Source: Deltaproteobacteria bacterium (GTDB lineage Bacteria > Desulfobacterota > Desulfobacteria > Desulfobacterales > Desulfobacteraceae). From it: DNA of 5,869 nt. Below, piece after piece: positions 1-5,869 of this stretch; the first letter of the stretch is position 1; every line of letters begins with the position of its first letter. The DNA lies in contig QMMT01000151.1 in NCBI GenBank assembly GCA_003647385.1, positions 1 through 5,869 of the forward strand, read 5' to 3'. The notes beneath the pieces were generated by a model. That model ran no database searches and had not been told where the DNA came from. It worked only from the letters and a program-made list of their open reading frames with translations. A program made the translations under genes and the position numbers.

Positions 1-984
1 CCTGGAAAGCAGCATCTGGGTCAGATTCCTTAAAACAAAGCCAATAGTTGTCTTAAAAATAAACCAGAGGCTTCTTTTTTTCATATCAGAATTTAATGAC
101 CTTAAAAGACTTCTATCTTCAATCGTACGATCATAATTGATGCCCACAGGAATAAAAATGATATCCTGGTCTTTTTGGGGGTCAAAACCCCGCAGCATAT
201 AATCTATTAATCCAAGTTTTGGCTCCTGAAGCTTGCCATTTCTGCTGAGGCCGCCTTCGAGAAAGACTGCCTGGCACACGCCTTGCTGAGTTGCCATGTG
301 GATGTATCTCTCCAAGACCCTTCGATATAAATCATTGCCTGAGTTTCTTCTAACAAAAAAAGCACCCATGAACCGAAACAGCATATGCAGCGGCCATATC
401 TTCGCCCATTCCCCCACTGCGTAAGAAAGTGTGGTCTTTTCTGCTGCCAGGAATGCCACAAGAATGTAATCAATGTTGGAACGATGATTCATGATAAAGA
501 CAACCGTGGAATCAGGGTCTATATTTTTGTATTGATCATTTTCAAAAAGTCCTACACGAACCCGGTACAACAGTCGGGCAATTTTTTTTGCAATCCAGTA
601 TCCAATTCTGAAATAAAAATATGCATTAAATGAAGGAATAATTTCTTTTGCATAGGAAACTACTTTTTTTTGTACCATTTCAATAGGCATATCATTCTTT
701 TCTGCATGGGCTTTGATTGCTTTTATTACTTTGGGATCATAGGCCAGGCGATCAATTAAGACCTGGCGTTTGGTTAATTGGAATGGTCTCATTTCAATAT
801 CGAGCCGGGTACCGATTTCTTCTATTACTTTGTTGATACGCCTTCGAAAAAACCATCGTGTGCTGGGAATCAGAATTCGATCTAATAGAGCAAAAATGCA
901 GACAAGAAGAAGAAGGAGAAATAACCAGATGGAAATTGTGATGTGTCCGCTCATGGAACCCATTCCTTCTAAATAATCAAACAT
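1..984 (-). CDS. PlsB-like glycerolipid acyltransferase, partial (C-terminus beyond the left edge)
   Basis: This is an open frame of 328 codons from ATG at 984 to base 1 with no stop, so the C-terminus is missing. The protein probably transfers a fatty acyl group to glycerol-3-phosphate (or lyso-PA) at the inner membrane in phospholipid synthesis. All four acyltransferase blocks are visible: NHRSNIDY at 166-173 (catalytic His167 and Asp172, the HX4D pair), GAFFVRR at 207-213, FLEGGLSRNGK at 241-251 and IPVGINYD at 278-285. Blocks II and III resemble PlsB/DHAPAT (GAFFIRR, EGGRSRTG) more than PlsC. One hydrophobic segment at about 15-35 looks like a membrane anchor, followed by a basic stretch (RWFFRRR, 43-49). 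The start is uncertain: ATG 984 lies 2 nt after the ftsY stop without a Shine-Dalgarno sequence, whereas ATG 954 (codon 11) has GAAGGA 9 nt upstream. The family is clear. The exact substrate (G3P or 1-acyl-G3P) cannot be read from this sequence. Confidence 0.9.
   Translation of the reverse strand, partial: MFDYLEGMGSMSGHITISIWLFLLLLLVCIFALLDRILIPSTRWFFRRRINKVIEEIGTRLDIEMRPFQLTKRQVLIDRLAYDPKVIKAIKAHAEKNDMPIEMVQKKVVSYAKEIIPSFNAYFYFRIGYWIAKKIARLLYRVRVGLFENDQYKNIDPDSTVVFIMNHRSNIDYILVAFLAAEKTTLSYAVGEWAKIWPLHMLFRFMGAFFVRRNSGNDLYRRVLERYIHMATQQGVCQAVFLEGGLSRNGKLQEPKLGLIDYMLRGFDPQKDQDIIFIPVGINYDRTIEDRSLLRSLNSDMKKRSLWFIFKTTIGFVLRNLTQMLLSR
964..969 (-). promoter_or_regulatory. possible ribosome binding site for an internal start of the acyltransferase
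   Basis: GAAGGA on the minus strand lies 9 nt before the in-frame ATG at 954-952. The upstream ATG at 984 has no purine-rich motif at a useful distance. Either the upstream ATG is used by coupling to the ftsY stop codon, or translation really starts at 954. That would shorten the protein by 10 residues and leave the membrane segment intact. Confidence 0.4.
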
Positions 985-986
985 TG

Positions 987-1955
987 TCAATCAAACAGTG
1001 CATTAATAAAAAGCGTTGAATCAAAATCCTGAAGATCTTCAATCTTTTCTCCTACGCCAACATAGGTTATCGGTAGGCTCATATTACTTGCGATAGCGGC
1101 AACAATGCCACCTTTGGCAGTCCCGTCAAGTTTTGTTAAAGCAATCTGTGTAAGGTCAACTGCTTCATTAAACAGTTTTGCCTGGGATATAGCATTTTGT
1201 CCGGTGGTTGCATCTAAAACCATTAAAACGTCATGGGGAGCGCCCGGCAGTTTTTTATTAATGGAACGCTTTATTTTTTTTAGCTCTTCCATGAGGTTTT
1301 TTTGTGTGTGAAGCCTGCCTGCCGTATCAACTAATACAATATCAATATTTCTGGCACAAGAGGCTTCAACCGCATCATAGGCTACGGCTGCAGGATCTGC
1401 CCCTTCTTTATGTTTGACAATGGAGGCATTGGATCGATTTGCCCAGATTTCGACTTGTTCAATGGCGGCTGCCCTGAAGGTGTCTGCTGCGGCAATGAGC
1501 ACTTTTTTCCCCTGGGATGTGAACTTCATGGCAAGTTTTCCCAGCGTCGTGGTTTTCCCGGTACCATTGACACCGACAACCATGATAACATGAGGCTTTG
1601 TGGTTGGTTTTTCTTTTTTTTTATCTTCATTTTTCGGGAAAAGTTCAATCAATTCTTCTTTTAAGACCCGCTTGAGTTCATCTGCACTGGAAAGTTTTTT
1701 GGCCTTTTGCTTTATTCTATCCATCATTTCCATGGTCACATCAATTCCAAGATCTGATGTGATCAAAAGTTCTTCCAACTCATCAAAAAGTGCTTCATCA
1801 ATTGCCTTGCTGGAAATAAAAAGGTCATTGATGTCTGTGGTTAGCACCTGTCGTGTTTTTGACAATCCGTTTTTCAGTCTTGAAAAAATTCCTGTGGTTT
1901 GTTCCTTTGTGAAGGAACTTTTTTTCTTAAATAGATTAAATCCCAATTTGTTCAC
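987..1955 (-). CDS. ftsY: FtsY, signal recognition particle receptor (SRP GTPase)
   Basis: FtsY docks ribosome-nascent chain-SRP complexes at the membrane and, with Ffh, hydrolyses GTP to hand clients to SecYEG. The 322-residue protein has the full NG core. A helical N domain spans about 15-105. The GTPase has P-loop GVNGTGKTT (128-136), the G2/insertion-box motif DTFRAAAIEQ (158-167), DTAGR (210-214), TKLDGTAKGG (274-283) and the closing GVGEKIEDLQDFD (300-312), which is typical of FtsY. The long acidic A domain of E. coli FtsY (497 aa) is absent; a short basic N-terminus (FKKKSS) may contact lipids directly, as in other short FtsY proteins. The listed start is GTG at 1955. TTG at 1946 (codon 4) is a serious rival because AGGTGA lies 5 nt before it. 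It is the first gene of a minus-strand pair with the acyltransferase, 2 nt apart. Confidence 0.97.
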   Translation of the reverse strand: MNKLGFNLFKKKSSFTKEQTTGIFSRLKNGLSKTRQVLTTDINDLFISSKAIDEALFDELEELLITSDLGIDVTMEMMDRIKQKAKKLSSADELKRVLKEELIELFPKNEDKKKEKPTTKPHVIMVVGVNGTGKTTTLGKLAMKFTSQGKKVLIAAADTFRAAAIEQVEIWANRSNASIVKHKEGADPAAVAYDAVEASCARNIDIVLVDTAGRLHTQKNLMEELKKIKRSINKKLPGAPHDVLMVLDATTGQNAISQAKLFNEAVDLTQIALTKLDGTAKGGIVAAIASNMSLPITYVGVGEKIEDLQDFDSTLFINALFD

Positions 1956-1957
1956 CT
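1952..1957 (-). promoter_or_regulatory. ribosome binding site that bears on the ftsY start
   Basis: AGGTGA on the minus strand overlaps the GTG at 1955-1953, which would leave that start without usable spacing. It sits 5 nt before TTG at 1946-1944. On spacing alone the TTG start, giving a protein beginning MGFNLFKKK, is more natural. GTG codons are usually preferred over TTG, so the question stays open. Confidence 0.45.
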
Positions 1958-1985
1958 GTCAAATTTGTATTGTTACTTGTATGAT

Positions 1986-2014
1986 CTTTTACATTTTTCC
2001 CGGGTCATAATCAA
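1986..2014 (-). promoter_or_regulatory. candidate promoter for ftsY and the acyltransferase
   Basis: Reading the minus strand, TTGATT (2014-2009) and TAAAAG (1991-1986) are separated by 17 nt. Each matches four of six bases of the sigma-70 consensus. Transcription would start near 1979 and give a leader of about 25 nt. The TTGATT overlaps the left arm of an inverted repeat. The matches are weak and AT-rich DNA yields many of these by chance. Confidence 0.3.
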
Positions 2015-2049
2015 GGATTGTATATGAAAATCTAATCTAAATCTTGATT
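2009..2049. repeat. inverted repeat in the divergent promoter region
   Basis: AATCAAG at 2009-2015 and CTTGATT at 2043-2049 form perfect 7-bp arms 27 bp apart. The arms are too far apart to be a strong hairpin. They could be half-sites for a DNA-binding protein acting on both divergent promoters, but arms this short can arise by chance in AT-rich DNA. Confidence 0.35.
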
Positions 2050-2058
2050 GAAAATCTA
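2025..2058. repeat. 10-bp direct repeat, 24-bp period
   Basis: TGAAAATCTA occurs at 2025-2034 and again at 2049-2058, start to start 24 bp. The second copy runs into the candidate -10 hexamer of the plus-strand operon. The spacing is a little over two helical turns, so both copies would face nearly the same side of the DNA. No known regulator motif was recognised. Confidence 0.45.
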
Positions 2059-2062
2059 TAAT
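2057..2062 (+). promoter_or_regulatory. candidate -10 box for the diguanylate cyclase-pfp operon
   Basis: A perfect TATAAT lies about 80 nt before the diguanylate cyclase start and would give a leader of about 70 nt. No good -35 is found 16-18 nt upstream (the sequence there is close to AATCTA). The promoter is therefore weak, needs an activator, or is a chance match. The overlapping direct repeat would fit regulation, but this is inference. Confidence 0.3.
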
Positions 2063-2125
2063 GAGACTTTACTTTCTATTCATCTGTGGTTAAAAATAGG
2101 AATGATTTGAATTAATCGAAAAAAA

Positions 2126-2131
2126 AAGGGA
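2126..2131 (+). promoter_or_regulatory. ribosome binding site that decides the diguanylate cyclase start
   Basis: AAGGGA follows a run of nine A residues (2119-2127). It is 9 nt before ATG at 2141 but only 3 nt before the in-frame GTG at 2135. The spacing favours ATG 2141. Confidence 0.6.
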
Positions 2132-2140
2132 ATAGTGCCT

Positions 2141-3559
2141 ATGAGTTCTGCCCAGGAAGAAAAATTAATGACATTGCAGGATCAGGTGAAAAAACTCCAA
2201 ACCCAGAAAGATACTTTATTAAAGGAACTTGATTCGGTTGAGGAGCGATCTGAAAAAACAAGTAGACTGTATCGAAAATATTTTCCAGTGATTATTGACT
2301 CAGTAGCGACCGGGGATGATTTATTTGCAAAAACGTGTAAAAAATTGAGTATTGCACTGAAAAAAGGAGAATCCGACGGTAAAATTGAATATATTTTTGA
2401 ACAGCTGAAAACTGCTATGCTGAAAGAGGATATCGGTTCATTACCCGTAGCAGGCAAGAAAAAGAAGGGTCTATTTTCTTCTTTTATTAAAAGTTCTTCA
2501 GAATCATTTATTGATGAATACAAACAAAATTATCAGGAAGTGGTGAATAATCTTCGTTCCACTCTGGAAAAAAAATATACGGGCAAACTTGACAATATTG
2601 CAGCAAGGATAACTGCAGCAGGGGATACCGATGACATCAGTAATATTCGGGAAAGCGTATTCAGTCTCATCTTTGTTTATATTTCTGATACCAATCAGGA
2701 TAGAGAAAAGGTTAATTCCTTTGTCCGTGAGGTTGTCGGTAAAATTCTTGATATTGAATCTAAACTTGCAACAACGTACCAGCAGACTGATTCCATGTTT
2801 CAATCCAACGAAGGGTTTGAATCTGTTTTGAATTCTGAAATGAAAGGGCTTAAACAAACTTCAGATCTGGCATCAAGCCTTGAAGAGTTAAAAAATCAGG
2901 TAACCCGGCGCCTCGCCTCCATTGAAAAAGCGTTACTAAAAAAACAGGAAAAAGACCAGGTCATCAAAGAAGTGGCAGAAAAGACCAGGCGGGCATTTAA
3001 ATCAGGTTTTACAAAGTTAAAACAAGAGCTTGATGAAGCGACTAAGTACTCGGAAGAGCTTGAAAAAAAGTTGAACCAGGACCAGTTAACAGGCGCATTT
3101 AACCGGCGGGCCTATGACAAAAGAATTGAAGATGAAATGGAAAGGTTCCTAAGGTATAAAACACCGTTTTCATTTCTGTTGATTGATGCAGATAAATTTA
3201 AATTGATTAATGACAATTATGGCCACGCCATTGGAGATAAATGTCTCCAGGAAATTATAAAAAGAACGCTGCCTTTATTGCGGAAAAATGACATGCTTGC
3301 CCGGTATGGGGGTGAGGAATTTGTGGTCATCATGCCGGAAACCGACAGCAAAGGAGCAAAAATAGCGGCAGAAAAAATAAGGCAGACCATTGAAAAAATT
3401 GAGTTTGTCTATAAGAAAAAGAAAGTTAAGGTGACTGTCAGCATTGGTGTGTCTCAAACCAGAGAAGGCGATATAAATCATCAGCAGATTTTTGAACGGT
3501 CGGATGTTGCCGTGTATCAGGCCAAGGAAAAAGGAAGAAATCAGGTTGTTGTCAATTGA
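2141..3559 (+). CDS. GGDEF-domain diguanylate cyclase with a long N-terminal coiled-coil region
   Basis: The 472-residue protein likely makes cyclic-di-GMP from two GTP. The GGDEF domain occupies about 310-472: DQLTGAFNRRA (314-324), the metal-binding segment IDADKFK (348-354), NDNYGHAIGD (357-366), the active site RYGGEEF (388-394) and the C-terminal VSIGVS and AVYQAKEKGRN motifs. RKND (381-384) stands five residues before GGEEF, the position of the RxxD inhibitory I-site, so product feedback is expected. Residues 1-310 are soluble, charged and helical, with coiled-coil character at about 3-40 and 240-310, and a lysine-rich patch at 106-109. I recognise no PAS, GAF, receiver or membrane segment, so the input signal is unknown. 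ATG 2141 is preferred over GTG 2135 because of Shine-Dalgarno spacing. The gene heads a probable operon with pfp, 24 nt downstream. Confidence 0.93.
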   Translation: MSSAQEEKLMTLQDQVKKLQTQKDTLLKELDSVEERSEKTSRLYRKYFPVIIDSVATGDDLFAKTCKKLSIALKKGESDGKIEYIFEQLKTAMLKEDIGSLPVAGKKKKGLFSSFIKSSSESFIDEYKQNYQEVVNNLRSTLEKKYTGKLDNIAARITAAGDTDDISNIRESVFSLIFVYISDTNQDREKVNSFVREVVGKILDIESKLATTYQQTDSMFQSNEGFESVLNSEMKGLKQTSDLASSLEELKNQVTRRLASIEKALLKKQEKDQVIKEVAEKTRRAFKSGFTKLKQELDEATKYSEELEKKLNQDQLTGAFNRRAYDKRIEDEMERFLRYKTPFSFLLIDADKFKLINDNYGHAIGDKCLQEIIKRTLPLLRKNDMLARYGGEEFVVIMPETDSKGAKIAAEKIRQTIEKIEFVYKKKKVKVTVSIGVSQTREGDINHQQIFERSDVAVYQAKEKGRNQVVVN

Positions 3560-3572
3560 TTTGAATGGAAAA

Positions 3573-3578
3573 CAGGAG
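3573..3578 (+). promoter_or_regulatory. ribosome binding site that decides the pfp start
   Basis: CAGGAG in the short gap after the diguanylate cyclase gene lies 5 nt before ATG at 3584 and overlaps the in-frame GTG at 3578. The GTG therefore cannot use it, and ATG 3584 is the likely start. Confidence 0.7.
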
Positions 3579-3583
3579 TGGAT

Positions 3584-5668
3584 ATGGAGCCTCAAAATCG
3601 TAAAGCACTTGAATTTTTATTGAACCACCCGAAAACCAACCATGTGACCTCGGATGTGAATACTGAAACCATTGAAAGACGATCATTCTCCCCTAAAAAA
3701 ATCAAGATTTTTTCATCAAAGTATACAAAACTAAAAGACTGTCCGGAATATAAATTTAAGCATGATAGAGAAGCTGAAAAAGTACTTCCTGATATTATTA
3801 ATAATCAGGTTCAAAGGCTTGTTCCCGGAGGGGATGCAACAAAAAAATGCAAACAGGCGTTTTTAAAGCGCCGGAATATCGGAGTATTGTTTTCCGGAGG
3901 CCCTGCGCCTGGCGGGCATAATGTGATTTCAGGCCTTTATGATGAAATCAAAAAATATAATTCCGAATCCAGATTGTTTGGATTCCTGATGGGATCTGAC
4001 GGCTTAATTGAATCAAAATATGTTGAAATTACCCAGAGTCTTGTGGACGCATATCGGAATATGGGCGGGTTTTCCATGATTAAGACAGGGAGAACCAAAA
4101 TTGATTCTGACCATAAAATGGAATTATCGTTGCAAACTTGTGTGGCACTTGAATTGGATGGCCTGGTGGTGATTGGAGGGGATGATTCCAATACAAATGC
4201 CGCCTTTCTTGCTCAACGGTTCAAAAGAGCAGGGATTAAGGTCATTGGTGTTCCAAAAACCATTGATGGAGATATACAGGTACAAACAGATGACAAAGAA
4301 ATACTTTTAGCGATATCATTTGGATTTCATTCAGCTGCAAGGGCATTTTCGCAAAATATCAGTAACCTCACCTCTGATACCGGTTCAGATGTCAAATACT
4401 GGCATATTTGTAAGGTTATGGGAAGAGTAGCCAGTCATTTGACATTGGAATGTGCTTTCCAGACCCACGCCAACCTTTCTTTGATTGGTGAAGAACTGGC
4501 CGATTATACAGACTTAAAGAGAATTGAAAAGGCCAAAGAAAACGGGATGATTGATTATACTGCATATGGTATGACACTGCGCCATTTGTCCAGGTTAATA
4601 TGTGATGTTATTGTGAGAAGGGCCGCTGCGGGTAAGAACTTCGGCGTAATGATTCTTCCGGAAGGTATTCTTGAGTCTCTAAACGAAATCCAGGTGCTTA
4701 TTATAAAGCTTAATAAAATTATTGCTGATTATAATCGGATCCATGATAATGATTTTCATACCTCTTTTCCGATCTTAAATGATAAACTTGAACACTTAAG
4801 ACGACTGGCCCGGGGTATGGGGGATAGAGACAACTTCCCTATATGGAATTTAAGGGATGATGATTTGTTTAACCAGCTGCCCATATTCTTTCAGGAAGGT
4901 CTGCTGACCGAAAGAGATACCCATGGTAATTTTCAATTTTCCCAAGTCAAAACTGAAAAAATTATCATGGATATGGTCAAAGAATACCTAAACATATTAA
5001 AGGAACAGGGCAAATATAAAATCGGTATTGAAAGGTCCTATTACAAATCAATTATGAAAAACGCCAAATTGGTTCCGAATAAATTTGTAAATGCCATATT
5101 TGAAAATCCTGACGATAAATATTTGTTAATCAAAGAATCCATCATTTCCCTTAAAACACTGAAACAGGCATTGATCAGCAACGATTTGATCGGCCCGGAT
5201 GATGCGTTGCCTGAAACTGTTGCCCGGATATTTATGAAATCCGATCCCAAATTTAAAACACAGGCCCATTTTTATGGATATGATGGCCGGGGATCTGATC
5301 CCACACATTTTGATTGTAACTATACCTACAATCTTGGCTTAACGGCATTTCATCTGATCACAAATGGCGCAACAGGACAAATGGCTGGTATCAAGAATCT
5401 AGAGAAAAAATTTGATACGTGGGAACCCATTGGTATTCCAATAGCAAAACTGATGCATCTTGAGGAAAGAAAAGGAAATCTTGAACTTGTGATTGAAAAA
5501 AGTCTGGTAGATTTAAACTCAAATACTTTCAGGGTTTTTAAAGAATTAAGAGATGAATGGCTGGCGGCTGAATCAAACCAGGATCGGTACAGACGTCCGG
5601 GTCCTGTACGCTTTACCGGAACTGCTGAGGAAGACAGGCCCATTACACTAACGCTCAATTCTATTTGA
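3584..5668 (+). CDS. pfp: Pyrophosphate-dependent 6-phosphofructokinase (PPi-PFK), long form
   Basis: The enzyme interconverts fructose-6-phosphate plus PPi and fructose-1,6-bisphosphate plus Pi, a reversible cytoplasmic step of glycolysis and gluconeogenesis. The 694 residues show GGPAPGGHN (105-113), GGDDSNTNA (198-206), PKTIDGD (224-230, catalytic Asp228), MGRVASHLTLE (279-289), LPEG (358-361), ERDTHGN (443-449) and GYDGRG (565-570, sugar-phosphate binding). Asp201 in GGDDS (Gly in ATP-PFK) and Lys225 in PKTIDGD mark PPi rather than ATP use. The pattern, including the C-terminal RRPGPVRF (670-677), fits the long plant/chlamydia/spirochaete clade. That clade is usually about 550-570 aa, so this protein is more than 100 residues longer, largely through extra sequence at about 385-430 and 481-556. 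The start is ATG 3584, from Shine-Dalgarno spacing. It is the second gene after the diguanylate cyclase and is followed by a terminator-like hairpin. In a sulfate reducer, PPi from sulfate activation could supply it, but that is inference. Confidence 0.95.
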   Translation: MEPQNRKALEFLLNHPKTNHVTSDVNTETIERRSFSPKKIKIFSSKYTKLKDCPEYKFKHDREAEKVLPDIINNQVQRLVPGGDATKKCKQAFLKRRNIGVLFSGGPAPGGHNVISGLYDEIKKYNSESRLFGFLMGSDGLIESKYVEITQSLVDAYRNMGGFSMIKTGRTKIDSDHKMELSLQTCVALELDGLVVIGGDDSNTNAAFLAQRFKRAGIKVIGVPKTIDGDIQVQTDDKEILLAISFGFHSAARAFSQNISNLTSDTGSDVKYWHICKVMGRVASHLTLECAFQTHANLSLIGEELADYTDLKRIEKAKENGMIDYTAYGMTLRHLSRLICDVIVRRAAAGKNFGVMILPEGILESLNEIQVLIIKLNKIIADYNRIHDNDFHTSFPILNDKLEHLRRLARGMGDRDNFPIWNLRDDDLFNQLPIFFQEGLLTERDTHGNFQFSQVKTEKIIMDMVKEYLNILKEQGKYKIGIERSYYKSIMKNAKLVPNKFVNAIFENPDDKYLLIKESIISLKTLKQALISNDLIGPDDALPETVARIFMKSDPKFKTQAHFYGYDGRGSDPTHFDCNYTYNLGLTAFHLITNGATGQMAGIKNLEKKFDTWEPIGIPIAKLMHLEERKGNLELVIEKSLVDLNSNTFRVFKELRDEWLAAESNQDRYRRPGPVRFTGTAEEDRPITLTLNSI

Positions 5669-5694
5669 TAGACTATGTAAAAAATTACCCAATT

Positions 5695-5740
5695 TGTAAC
5701 AATTGTGAAAAAAATTACATACAATTGTTACATTTTTTTT
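5695..5740 (+). terminator. AT-rich hairpin with T-tract, probable Rho-independent terminator of pfp
   Basis: TGTAACAATTGT (5695-5706) and ACAATTGTTACA (5721-5732) form a perfect 12-bp stem with a 14-nt A-rich loop, followed directly by eight T residues (5733-5740). It begins 26 nt after the pfp stop codon. The stem has only three G-C pairs and the loop is large, so termination may be inefficient. The placement and T-tract still fit an intrinsic terminator. Confidence 0.7.
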
Positions 5741-5869
5741 CAAGGCTATTTATGCTACCTCCGTTTAAAAAATAATCTATATTTTTTTAAAAGCCTTTGT
5801 TTAAGAGGCTTTCATAGAAAAATTTTCAATTAATACCTTCTTGGTACGCTCTTTGCTCTAATGATATCC
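5741..5869. other. non-coding right edge, no gene supported
   Basis: No open frame of useful length starts here on either strand. A 7-bp hairpin lies at 5790-5812. Right of it, two minus-strand frames stay open to the window edge for 13 codons before stop codons at 5830-5832 and 5826-5828. Either could be the end of a convergent gene, or chance. Confidence 0.5.
5790..5812. repeat. small inverted repeat (hairpin)
   Basis: AAAGCCT (5790-5796) and AGGCTTT (5806-5812) form a perfect 7-bp stem with a 9-nt loop. Read on the plus strand it has no T-tract behind it. On the minus strand the stem ends in four T residues counting one base beyond it, then A residues. It could be a weak terminator for a convergent gene entering from the right, or a second stop signal for the pfp operon. 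Confidence 0.35.

Noticed and set aside
207..473. Minus-strand open frame of 88 codons overlapping the acyltransferase
   Set aside because: It lies in a shifted frame of the acyltransferase region, whose own frame carries all four conserved blocks without interruption. The shifted product has no recognisable motif.
1600..2010. Plus-strand open frame of 136 codons antisense to the ftsY N-terminal region
   Set aside because: Its composition (serine- and phenylalanine-rich) is what an antisense reading of a lysine/glutamate-rich AT-rich gene gives. It has no known motif and runs across the ftsY start.
2044..2062. TTGATT and TATAAT on the plus strand as a -35/-10 pair
   Set aside because: They are only 7 nt apart, far from the 16-18 nt needed, so they cannot act together as one sigma-70 promoter.
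3557..3586. The diguanylate cyclase and pfp are in the same frame with a single TGA between them, so read-through or selenocysteine insertion could make a fusion
   Set aside because: No convincing SECIS-like hairpin follows the TGA, and the cyclase ends normally after its last conserved motif. pfp has its own well-spaced ribosome binding site, so two proteins are the simpler reading.
5350..5724. Minus-strand open frame of 124 codons starting in the terminator hairpin
   Set aside because: It is antisense to the conserved C-terminal part of pfp and its start lies inside the terminator stem. Its hydrophobic N-terminus comes from AT-rich sequence.
5830..5868. Possible C-terminus of a convergent minus-strand gene (13 codons ending in TAA; another frame ends in TGA at 5826-5828)
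   Set aside because: Thirteen open codons are expected by chance and neither short peptide is recognisable. Sequence beyond the right edge would decide.

Overview
The window is AT-rich DNA, by eye about 40% GC, carrying four protein-coding genes in two divergent pairs. Coding density is high and there are no RNA genes, mobile elements or CRISPR repeats that I can see. The gene content is core bacterial: an SRP receptor, a phospholipid acyltransferase, a cyclic-di-GMP enzyme and a pyrophosphate-dependent phosphofructokinase. The AT-rich base composition, the short FtsY without an acidic N-terminal domain and the long plant/chlamydia-type Pfp suggest a Gram-negative anaerobe. Desulfobacterota of the Desulfobacula/Desulfobacter kind is my best guess, but this is inference and not a placement from the sequence.

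Left half, minus strand (1-1955): ftsY (987-1955) is followed after 2 nt by a PlsB-like membrane acyltransferase that runs off the left edge at base 1. Both proteins act at the cytoplasmic membrane, and the stop/start spacing suggests co-transcription and probably translational coupling.

Middle (1956-2140): a divergent intergenic region of about 185 bp holds the promoters for both directions. It also contains a 10-bp direct repeat and a 7-bp inverted repeat that look like possible operator sequence.

Right half, plus strand (2141-5668): a soluble diguanylate cyclase has a long helical/coiled-coil N-terminal half, an intact GGEEF active site and an RxxD I-site. After 24 nt it is followed by a 694-residue PPi-dependent phosphofructokinase (pfp) whose size exceeds the usual family length, partly because of an insert before the GYxGR motif. 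The short gap and the good ribosome binding site of pfp argue for a two-gene operon. It ends in an AT-rich hairpin followed by eight T residues (5695-5740).

Right edge (5741-5869): no gene can be supported. There is a second small hairpin, and possibly the last few codons of a convergent gene.

I see no clearly new system here. The most interesting points are the pairing of a cyclic-di-GMP synthase with a PPi-linked glycolytic enzyme, the insert in Pfp, and the repeats in the divergent promoter region.
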